From contig JASCIV010000510.1 in the NCBI GenBank assembly GCA_030374735.1, forward strand, positions 1-17,803: 17,803 nucleotides of DNA, written 5' to 3'. Within the stretch, counting starts at the first letter, position 1; the number at the start of each line of letters is the position of its first letter. Positions 9,863 through 16,930 of this stretch are shown piece by piece. Origin of the DNA: Gracilaria caudata. Lineage: Eukaryota; Rhodophyta; Florideophyceae; Gracilariales; Gracilariaceae. Below the pieces are notes generated by a model. The model saw only the letters and a list, made by a program, of their open reading frames with translations, was not told the DNA's origin and did not search any database. The position numbers and the translations under genes were made by a program.

Positions 9863-12142
9863 ATGGCGTCGAAAGACTCTGCAGACGGTATTGTAATGAG
9901 ACTTGCGAACAATGGCACTGCAATTCACCCTCGCCATAACGAATGGATAGATGTTACCGAATCCTTTGACAGAGCAAAAGATGAACTCCAACTTGGCGAA
10001 ATGGTCCATTCAGATGGTTTTACGTTGTGCTCTGCCATGTCTGCCATTGGTTTAATGGACCCAAAGATGGATTTGGGATGTGGAGCTGTCCGAGACGCGA
10101 GGGAGGTTCAATTGCCGCATAATCTAACCCGTAAGCAAATCATAAACATTATGGATCGACTCTTAGCCTGCGAGATGAGCTGGCTTGACTCTCATACTTT
10201 GCCTCAAACCGTTTTCTCATGTGTTTATGCGCAACGCCTCGCTGAGATTCGACAGCTGGAACTCTTTACTTTTTTGCGCCTGCAGCTTGCTACCATGGAT
10301 AGTATAATCAACATAGTTGAGGCTGAAAGGGTTGCCGACGAAGAGGATTTCATCACTTGGACCCACGGCTTTCAAATAAGACCGCTGCGATCCGGATGCG
10401 ATGATGGTGATGAAGAAATCCTGCGCAACATCTGGAGAGATATGGATGAAACTGTCACAGCTGCTCCTGATCACGAAGCAGACGAAGCGAAAGCTCTAGC
10501 TCTTCGAATCAAATTCCGCATTCAGTTTCATCGCATGATCAAATACTTTGGCGGGCTTTGGCGGCACGATCTTTGGAAGAACGGTAATAGCATCATAATG
10601 AACCTTGAAGAAGTCGTAGACTCATGGATTACCTGTCCTTTTCTCCATGACGTTGACGAGCCTTTGCTAGAATTTGTTTTCGATGAAGCTATCAATCGAC
10701 ATTTGTTAACGTCAAGTCCGCCACGAAACCAATCAGTGTTCGACGTTTCAACCGCACTCGTTTATCTGCAAGATATCGTAAAGGAGTTGAAAGCGTTTAT
10801 CAAAGTTCGCCTTCTGGCACTGGCTCATAGTGACCCTACACATGGATCTCTTATCGCCAATTTGGAACCCCGCTGTTCTCTCCATGTTGCAGTTCATGTT
10901 GTACAATGTTTTGCTTCTGAATTTAAGCCGAAAGCTTTAACTAGATCATTAATGGCCAGAATGATGCTTCCAGAGCACAGCTCATCACTTTTTGGCCACT
11001 ACTCTGGGGAGTTTACCAAACTGGTATCAACTGACCTTGGATCAGACTGGAAGTCTGAAAAGCTCAACGCGGAACAACGAGTGAAACTACACAGCGGGAT
11101 TCACAACTTGTTCAAGTACTTCTGTCGTAATCAAGGTCGCCAGAGAACCAATGCCATTCATGAGGTGAAATGGTGGGACCAGTTCGCAATTGCATACGGG
11201 AAGTGTGAACGCGAAGGCGCAGAAGAGCAAATCCTTGAGGACACTTTCAAGGCTCTAAAGCTCACAGAAGGTGGGCTAGAGAAGCAAGCGCAAAGCGAAG
11301 TTAGAGCTTCACCGCTCGGAGGCTTGCGAAACGACAAAGCTGCCGAGGAAGGCTTCAATAGCAGAAGGTCACGGCTTCAGAATTTATCGTTGGAGATCAC
11401 AGCTCGATTAATGATTCACCACTGGTTCCTTGGTTTCGAATGTGATTTGTACCAAGAGTACGAATACTCTGCAGTTTACTTCAATATCGGTTACGTGCTC
11501 ATGACTTTGACGAATGCCACGAAATCCCTAGTGTCTGAAATGAGTGAAGGCACTTCGATGCATCCCTTGCGATACGGACTTTTTTTGTTTGACGAGGGAT
11601 GTCGGTGGATATGCAAAGCCCTGTTCACAGCCTTAGAGGCCTTTTCTTCCAGTGATGAGTACGATTACAGAAGTTCTTACTGCGGTTCGACAGCAAAAGC
11701 AGGACGAAAAAAGTTTGGGTCGAATGAGCTTTGGTACGACCAACGGTTCGGCGTGTTTATGAATCTGGAGAACGGACCGGTGCATACCGACTATGAATCC
11801 TTCCAATCATTTCTGAAAATGCAAGAGGATTCCTTGCGAGAAGGTGAGAATGAAACAAATCTTACGATTCTGAGACTCAAGGAAGCTGCGGCTTCGTTTC
11901 TAACTGCCCGTCGCAAGCTTGAGCACGCGAAAAAACTTTCCCAACGATGTGCCCCAAACGCTTTAACAGATCAAGTTCTGAAAGTTGCACGAGTTGCCGT
12001 GGAAAATTCTCTCGTAATTACTCGACTGCTTGCTTCCCCGTCTGATACATCTTTAGCACCTGATCGTTCGTCCGTTCGCAAGGTTACGTTCAACTTTTCG
12101 AAACATCTCCATTTTCCAGTGTTCATTATCACTTGTACATAG
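9863..12142 (+). CDS. NAA35: NatC N-alpha-acetyltransferase auxiliary subunit NAA35 (MAK10)
   Basis: NAA35/Mak10 is the large auxiliary subunit of NatC. It anchors the catalytic NAA30 and NAA38 and helps place the complex at ribosomes, where NatC acetylates N-termini starting Met-Leu, -Ile, -Phe and similar. The frame gives 759 aa (human about 725). The family signature is clear at residues 27-72: WIDVTESF, then ELQLGEMVHSDGF, then AMSAIGLMDPKMDLG. It is followed by WLDSHTLPQTVFSCVY (107-122) and EEDFITWTHGFQ (about 160). The C-terminus ends in a FNFSKHLHFPVF block, like the family's closing 'FSxHxxFPV' segment, so the protein is complete. The frame is open upstream to a TTG at 9740, but the first ATG is at 9863 (ACATGG); the upstream 41 codons carry no family similarity. 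No intron is needed. It is divergent from the TFIIB-like gene and convergent with the Pfs2 gene. Confidence 0.92.
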   Translation: MASKDSADGIVMRLANNGTAIHPRHNEWIDVTESFDRAKDELQLGEMVHSDGFTLCSAMSAIGLMDPKMDLGCGAVRDAREVQLPHNLTRKQIINIMDRLLACEMSWLDSHTLPQTVFSCVYAQRLAEIRQLELFTFLRLQLATMDSIINIVEAERVADEEDFITWTHGFQIRPLRSGCDDGDEEILRNIWRDMDETVTAAPDHEADEAKALALRIKFRIQFHRMIKYFGGLWRHDLWKNGNSIIMNLEEVVDSWITCPFLHDVDEPLLEFVFDEAINRHLLTSSPPRNQSVFDVSTALVYLQDIVKELKAFIKVRLLALAHSDPTHGSLIANLEPRCSLHVAVHVVQCFASEFKPKALTRSLMARMMLPEHSSSLFGHYSGEFTKLVSTDLGSDWKSEKLNAEQRVKLHSGIHNLFKYFCRNQGRQRTNAIHEVKWWDQFAIAYGKCEREGAEEQILEDTFKALKLTEGGLEKQAQSEVRASPLGGLRNDKAAEEGFNSRRSRLQNLSLEITARLMIHHWFLGFECDLYQEYEYSAVYFNIGYVLMTLTNATKSLVSEMSEGTSMHPLRYGLFLFDEGCRWICKALFTALEAFSSSDEYDYRSSYCGSTAKAGRKKFGSNELWYDQRFGVFMNLENGPVHTDYESFQSFLKMQEDSLREGENETNLTILRLKEAAASFLTARRKLEHAKKLSQRCAPNALTDQVLKVARVAVENSLVITRLLASPSDTSLAPDRSSVRKVTFNFSKHLHFPVFIITCT

Positions 12143-12231
12143 TCATAAAGTAAATGAATATCCTCATGCGGATGGTTCCTTCTATGGAGAAGATTCCGGG
12201 TTGACATTCAAATCCTCTTTAAATATGCCAC
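12143..12231. other. 89-nt convergent gap between NAA35 and Pfs2 stops
   Basis: Only 89 nt separate the two stop codons, so the 3' UTRs almost certainly overlap as antisense tails. CATAAA at 12144-12149 is the nearest hexamer-like sequence for NAA35. No AATAAA is present. Confidence 0.6.
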
Positions 12232-13563
12232 CTACCGTAATCTCCCTCCAGAACGATCCCTTGAACCATGGTCGTTTTGTCCGAAACCCTGCCGGTTTCG
12301 CTTTCCCATACTTCTCCCGCCTCTCGTGTTCCCCCGCTCGCCGTCTTCATTGTTTTGTGCAGAGGTGCTGTACTTGTCATTCATTTGATCTCCAGGACGT
12401 TGCCTAGTCCAGAACTTCGTAGCGTGATCGTTGGATGATGTGGCAAGAATGTGGCCCATGGGGTGCCAATCCAAATCCCACACAGAAGATTGATGGGCAC
12501 ATGGGACCGATGCGACAGGATCAGATTGTCCAACCACCCAGAAATAGATAGCACCATCATAGGCACCAGATGCGAAGAAGTTTTCATGCTGCGGATGCCA
12601 TTGCATTGACGTAACTTCACGCTTATGACCTCGAAAGGCTTGAAATTCTTTCATCATTCTTATGTCATATATCTTAATCAACTGATCCTGTGACCCAGAA
12701 AGAAGCCAGTTGCCATTGGCGTTCCATTTAACCTTCACAACAGTCTTCTTATGTCCATGCAATGTGGTGAGATTCTTTCCAGTCTTTGCATCCCAGATCT
12801 TGAGATTGGAATCCTTCGACCCAGAGGCGAGGATGGGATAACTGGGATGCCAGTCAACGCAACGCACGTCCCATCCATGACCTTCCAGCACGCGCTCCTC
12901 GCGTATCTGAACAAAGTCCCAAACCTTGACAGTATTATCATCTGAGCATGACGCAAACTTTGCATCGGTGTGAGCGAAACTGAGATCTCTAATGGTCTCC
13001 TTATGTGCTCGAAAAGCCTGAAGATTGTTCATGTTACTCTGCCAGTACTTAACGGTTCCTTTCTGATCTCCGGAAAGCATCCAGTTCTCATCATGGCTCC
13101 AGATTATACTTCTGAGTTCAGTATCGTGTGCCTGTAAAATAGTTTCAAAGTTGAAGGTGAGACCTTGCCACAAAGTGAATTCACCTGTCTTTGCTCCTGT
13201 GATGAGTCTCTTTCCTTCAGGGGTCCATTTACACGCATGTATGGGACATCCAGGCTTGTTCATGCTGCTGTGAACAAACTTAGTGCAGGCACTCGTAACA
13301 GGATTCTGACTCATTTGGTCCGCCGCTGGTGGAACAAGATTGACGGTTGACTCCATGTTTGGTTGAATTGCTGGAGTGTCTATACCAAGCTCACTCTGCC
13401 ATGCGCGGTCCAGAAACCAACGCATGGCGGAAGAGTTAAAATCAACTGTTCTCCTCGCAACCGCCTTTCGCAGCTGTTTTCCGTCGAATACATCGTTTCG
13501 TGGGGGTCTGCCGTATGCGCTGTTCGCACCAGCCATTGCGAAGCTGCTGTCAAATGCAGCCAT
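12232..13563 (-). CDS. PFS2: Polyadenylation factor Pfs2 / WDR33 / FY homologue (7 WD40 repeats)
   Basis: Pfs2/WDR33/FY is a nuclear WD40 subunit of the cleavage and polyadenylation factor (CPSF/CPF). In humans WDR33 together with CPSF30 reads the AAUAAA signal. The frame gives 443 aa. Residues 26-53 hold the conserved pre-propeller motif FDGKQLRKAVARRTVDFN, which in human WDR33 contacts the RNA. Seven WD40 units follow from about 95 to 387, with GH/WD-type anchors such as EGHGWDVRCVDWHP, LASGSKDSNLKIWD and LHGHKKTVVKVKW. The tail (about 388-443) is short and basic, with RGG-type stretches (RGGRSMGKR). The length matches yeast Pfs2 (465 aa) rather than WDR33 or FY, which have long C-terminal extensions. 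The chosen ATG at 13563 has a strong context (AAAATGG); the frame is open a few codons upstream only from a TTG. No intron. Confidence 0.93.
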   Translation of the reverse strand: MAAFDSSFAMAGANSAYGRPPRNDVFDGKQLRKAVARRTVDFNSSAMRWFLDRAWQSELGIDTPAIQPNMESTVNLVPPAADQMSQNPVTSACTKFVHSSMNKPGCPIHACKWTPEGKRLITGAKTGEFTLWQGLTFNFETILQAHDTELRSIIWSHDENWMLSGDQKGTVKYWQSNMNNLQAFRAHKETIRDLSFAHTDAKFASCSDDNTVKVWDFVQIREERVLEGHGWDVRCVDWHPSYPILASGSKDSNLKIWDAKTGKNLTTLHGHKKTVVKVKWNANGNWLLSGSQDQLIKIYDIRMMKEFQAFRGHKREVTSMQWHPQHENFFASGAYDGAIYFWVVGQSDPVASVPCAHQSSVWDLDWHPMGHILATSSNDHATKFWTRQRPGDQMNDKYSTSAQNNEDGERGNTRGGRSMGKRNRQGFGQNDHGSRDRSGGRLR

Positions 13564-13870
13564 TTTATCGTGGGGGTTCAAAAGAGTGCGGTGGCAAGCG
13601 AACCACTGCTAGTGGTGTTTTATGAACATAGTCGATGGGCTCTTGGCTGAAGTGACGCTCTGGTGTGAAGGGATGGCAGGTTATATCTACGAAGGCAAGT
13701 GCTCTATAGAATAAAAATGAGGAACGAAGTGCCTGTAGTGCCAAAAAGCTCGGCGCGTCAGACTCGCGTTGGTGCTGCGAACGAGGCCGAAAAACCCAGT
13801 CTGATTTCAAGAACATGTAAGAGGACATAATTTTCAAAAGGGGTTTTGCAAGGATTACCCTTTCGGTTGT

Positions 13871-13897
13871 TCGGGTCCGAAGGTCCTTCGGACCCGA
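13871..13897. repeat. Perfect 11-bp inverted repeat (hairpin 1 of a pair)
   Basis: Arms TCGGGTCCGAA (13871-13881) and TTCGGACCCGA (13887-13897) match perfectly around a 5-nt loop, GGTCC. It lies about 310 nt upstream of the Pfs2 start codon and directly abuts a second hairpin. Confidence 0.8.
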
Positions 13898-13920
13898 TTC
13901 ATCAGGACGACGTGATGAAT
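13897..13920. repeat. Perfect 8-bp inverted repeat (hairpin 2 of a pair)
   Basis: Arms ATTCATCA (13897-13904) and TGATGAAT (13913-13920) enclose an 8-nt loop. It shares base 13897 with the preceding hairpin, so the two could stack or compete. Confidence 0.7.
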
Positions 13921-14073
13921 TCCACTCCCCTTTCCCCAAGCGAAAGCAATCTAACCTCTATCCTAATATTAATGGGCAGACTCGATGTTTTCATTCACCC
14001 AATTGCCACATTGGGTCACTGAAAATAAGTAGATATGATAACAGCTTTTGTTCCGCACCACCATCGAAATCGC

Positions 14074-14096
14074 CATCATCATGATGATGATCATCA
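14074..14096. repeat. Overlapping palindromes built from CAT/ATG triplets
   Basis: CATCATCATGATGATG (14074-14089) is a perfect 16-bp palindrome. It overlaps the 12-bp palindrome TGATGATCATCA (14085-14096). It looks like a small triplet microsatellite that switches strand. Confidence 0.7.
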
Positions 14097-14368
14097 CACA
14101 TCATGCTCAAGTGGGTCTGCAAGCTGATTCGCGTAGACTGCAAATCGCGAACAAGGGCCCATTCTACGGGAGGGCTGTAGTCCATGATGCTTCATGTTTT
14201 GTGCACTACACGCGTGTACAATACAAGCTTCGTCTTCTGAAAAGACTCTTTTCGTTTAATACTGTAGCAATACAATGCTGTTCGTACAGTTTCAAATGAT
14301 TCAAATTTTGACTGAAATGATCAATGATTCATTTGGTATGAATAACCGGCAATTGTGGACAATACGAG

Positions 14369-14397
14369 TCGTCAGAATTGATGATTCATCATGACGA
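14369..14397. repeat. Bulged hairpin around TGATGATTCATCA
   Basis: Inner arms TGATGA/TCATCA (14379-14391) surround a single T. Outer arms TCGTCA (14369-14374) and TGACGA (14392-14397) pair around them with a 4-nt bulge. Its 3' half (14383-14397) matches 13896-13910 at 14 of 15 bases. Confidence 0.55.
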
Positions 14398-14551
14398 ACC
14401 CTAGATAACGACATAGATACAAACGTACACGTAGTATTACAACGCAAGCCATTCCAAGCCTCATCGAACAAACTTCTTTCCCTTCCAACTGTTGCTAACG
14501 ATCACAACATTCCGCAATGACACTGCCGTGAGCCAAAACATCCGCACCGGC

Positions 14552-16930
14552 TCACAGGTTGGCATAGAACTGCTCCAGCCCGTTGAGTGCATTCATTGCG
14601 ATCGAATTGCCGCCCGCAAGCGACTTGAAAACAGAGCCAGCCATGCTTGGCACTCCTGTGCCCCCCAGTTTGCCACACGCGAACGCCCCGTGCATCATTG
14701 CATCCTGTTTTGAATGCAGACGTTGAAACATGCCTCCAATATCTCCGAGAGGCGCATGATGCTGTGACCGTGAGCCTGTCGCTCTCTCAACACTGAGCTC
14801 CGATCCGAGTGCTGAGCGACCCAAGCAGCGCTCCAGTTTTTCTTGCGCGGATAAATGCCCCTGACTTGCAGCCCTTCGATACATTTCAAGAGCCAACGGA
14901 ACGTTCCGTTTCACACCACTTCCGTGGTAATAGCAATCCCCCAGACGATGTTGAGCCTTGGCATGACCAGCATTGGCTGCCTCTCTGTATCTCTGTACAC
15001 CCTTCTCCAAATCGTATAGCCCTCCTTTGCCACGAAAATAGTAATGTCCCAGTTGCAGAGTGGACGGTACGTGACCCATTGATGCCGCATGCTCAAAGAA
15101 GATTCTAGCAAGGTTTTCGTCCTTTGTCCATCCATTTCTTCCGCGCAGACTGTTCTTACCGTTAATGTACAACGTCTTGCTACTGCCTCCCTTGTTGAGC
15201 TCAGGAAGCTGTTCGTTATTGATATATTTTTGAAGGCAGAGGTAGATAAACTGGAAAGAAGGACGACAGCTTTCGTCCTCCGAGAAGCACAAGTCGGCCA
15301 GATTTCGCAAGAACCAGTTCTCAATTCCTTTCGTCCAAAACGACGGCGGAACAGAGCGTCCCGAATCAGATGATGGTGATAGCATTTCTTCTAAGTGATT
15401 GGAGCGTCCAAATGGTGTGTGAGCGTTAGACAGCATGAAGCACATTAACACGCCGAAGCGGAAAGCATCCTTGGAATTCAGTGCCGCACTGCTTGTCTGC
15501 ACATCGGACGTAGATTCCGAAACCGACGTTCCTGAGGAGTTGTTTCTGCGCTCAGAACGCTTGTCACAAATGGCCGGTGCGCGCACATTGTTATGTTCAG
15601 CCAGCTCGATGACCGATTTCCCAAGACTCAAACAATTCAGCTTTGCGCGGCCCAGAATCTGCCCCTTTGTAATCCTCAGCAGAACATTTGCCGGATTCAG
15701 GTCAAGATTGAACAAACCGCGTGAATGAAGATATTCAACGGCACTTGCCACGTCGCGAAGAACACGGAGACGTTTTCCCTCAGACTTCATGATCCGCTGT
15801 CTGATCACGGAGGGAACAGTATGCGTCATACGTTCCGTAACAATCGTGGCCCGACCCTGGCTCACCATCGTGGTTTTAGGGTGTTCAAAGCATTCATCCG
15901 GCCACGTTGCACCGTAAAACTCTGTGAGACACGGGTGCCTGAGCTCTCTGAGCAAAACCAGCTCTTTCAGAAACGTCAACGGTTTCATGTTAGCAAAGTC
16001 TCCAACCGTGACGTACTTGACAAACACATGCGCCGTTCGAATGATATTTTGGTGCAGATCGCGTAGCGTGACGGTGCCGTTGTACGTATCATGGTTCCAG
16101 TCATGTCCAACCGTCTGAGATTCGGACACGGCTACCTGGTTTGGATGCAGTCTCCATCGAGCACAGATGGCCTCAAACTTGTCCAAAATGATGAGCTTTT
16201 GTTTCTCTGAGAAGTTGTTTTGCAGTAGTTTGGGCACTTCTGTTTGCAGCTTTTGGTGCATTTGCACAACGTCTTGTAACAGAACGTGGGGCTGACGGCT
16301 GTCTTTGAGCACCTGTCTAGATAGCTCGGTGGAAAGCAGCGAGTTGAGGGCTGGCGTTTCAATTTCAGTGCCTCGTTGAGCAGAGGATGATGTTCTTCTG
16401 TTCTGTTGGGAGATTTGCTTCACATCCGCTGTGAGCGCCGCGAGCTGCTGATGCATAGCTGCGAGTGAGTGCTGCACATCGTGAATGTTATGAACAGCCA
16501 ACCTGGACTGCTGCTTGGCGGCCACATTGGACATTGTGAAAAAGCCAAGCACATCCAGATCCCTCTGCAGATCATCCAAGTCGCGATTGAGTTTGTGCAG
16601 ACGGTCTCGAACTTCAGACGCATGGAAGTATTGGGCAAGCGTATGACCACGCAAGGAATCTCGAACAGTTCTCAATTCGTTCAAAACGTCTTCGAAGTGA
16701 GTTTTGATCCTTGTGAAGGCGCTTCCCCAGATGGGCGATCTGAAATCGAGTTCACCATTGTTCTTGATGTAGATCAAGCAGTTGCGGATTGAGCGGAAGC
16801 GAGCCAGCAGTTGTTGGTACTGAGCGGAGTTTTGGTGCTGGTTGTCAACCATGTGCTTGACGTTTTGAAGAATCTTGATGGCGTACTCAACGGCACTGAG
16901 GGCGAGACCAGGATCCATTAGCATTTCCAT
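14552..16930 (-). CDS. MLKL/HeLo-like helical domain + pseudokinase + Sel1 repeat protein
   Basis: Product of 792 aa, no intron. Residues ~6-130 are predicted alpha-helical and follow the pattern of MLKL/HeLo-type four-helix N-termini (LALSAVEYAIKILQNVKHMV, later QLLARFRSIRNCLIYIK). Residues ~130-180 look like a coiled coil or brace. Kinase-like domain ~290-565: beta-3 lysine K305 (VFVK), alpha-C glutamate E323, the loop NLDLNPANVLL (408-418, replacing HRDLKPAN), CLS (433-435) in place of DFG, APA in place of APE, D488 of helix F and CRPSF near 555. No Gly-rich loop. This should bind or scaffold rather than phosphorylate. Three Sel1 repeats lie at ~602-704 (AASMGHVPSTLQLGHYYFRG, AANAGHAKAQHRLGDCYYHG, AASQGHLSAQEKL). 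The tail (~744-784) is Gly-rich. The start ATG has a strong context (GCCATGG). Domain calls for the kinase and Sel1 are firm. The helical-domain family, and any cell-death role, are inference. Confidence 0.8.
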   Translation of the reverse strand: MEMLMDPGLALSAVEYAIKILQNVKHMVDNQHQNSAQYQQLLARFRSIRNCLIYIKNNGELDFRSPIWGSAFTRIKTHFEDVLNELRTVRDSLRGHTLAQYFHASEVRDRLHKLNRDLDDLQRDLDVLGFFTMSNVAAKQQSRLAVHNIHDVQHSLAAMHQQLAALTADVKQISQQNRRTSSSAQRGTEIETPALNSLLSTELSRQVLKDSRQPHVLLQDVVQMHQKLQTEVPKLLQNNFSEKQKLIILDKFEAICARWRLHPNQVAVSESQTVGHDWNHDTYNGTVTLRDLHQNIIRTAHVFVKYVTVGDFANMKPLTFLKELVLLRELRHPCLTEFYGATWPDECFEHPKTTMVSQGRATIVTERMTHTVPSVIRQRIMKSEGKRLRVLRDVASAVEYLHSRGLFNLDLNPANVLLRITKGQILGRAKLNCLSLGKSVIELAEHNNVRAPAICDKRSERRNNSSGTSVSESTSDVQTSSAALNSKDAFRFGVLMCFMLSNAHTPFGRSNHLEEMLSPSSDSGRSVPPSFWTKGIENWFLRNLADLCFSEDESCRPSFQFIYLCLQKYINNEQLPELNKGGSSKTLYINGKNSLRGRNGWTKDENLARIFFEHAASMGHVPSTLQLGHYYFRGKGGLYDLEKGVQRYREAANAGHAKAQHRLGDCYYHGSGVKRNVPLALEMYRRAASQGHLSAQEKLERCLGRSALGSELSVERATGSRSQHHAPLGDIGGMFQRLHSKQDAMMHGAFACGKLGGTGVPSMAGSVFKSLAGGNSIAMNALNGLEQFYANL

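Larger units (their letters stand above)
13564..14551. other. Hairpin-rich intergenic region between Pfs2 and the pseudokinase gene
   Basis: Both neighbours are on the minus strand, so this holds the Pfs2 promoter/5' UTR and the 3' flank of the pseudokinase gene. No convincing ORF: a 124-codon minus frame at 13565-13939 lacks an ATG at its start and has no protein-like character. It carries an unusual density of inverted repeats (13871-13920, 14074-14096, 14369-14397) and of ATGATTCAT-like motifs. No tRNA or snRNA was recognised. Confidence 0.5.

Noticed and set aside
13850..13925. Hammerhead-ribozyme-like core on the minus strand (CTGATGA, a stem, later GAAA)
   Set aside because: Six extra bases separate the putative stem II from GAAA, and no stem III or cleavage-site pairing is visible. 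The TGATGA is explained by the simple hairpin.
13565..13939. 124-codon minus-strand frame upstream of Pfs2
   Set aside because: It begins with TTG, crosses the two perfect hairpins, and has no recognisable protein pattern.
13910..14130. Box C/D snoRNA candidates (GTGATGA or ATGATGA followed by CTGA)
   Set aside because: Box spacing is poor and no terminal stem flanks the boxes. TGATGA is abundant here because of the triplet repeats.
14528..14555. GTGAGCC/GGCTCAC inverted repeat spanning the pseudokinase stop codon, as a terminator
   Set aside because: Hairpin terminators are not how eukaryotic Pol II genes end. Seven base pairs with a 14-nt loop is weak.
15236..16063. Active protein kinase
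   Set aside because: DFG is replaced by CLS, the catalytic-loop lysine is Asn and the Gly-rich loop is missing, so pseudokinase fits better.
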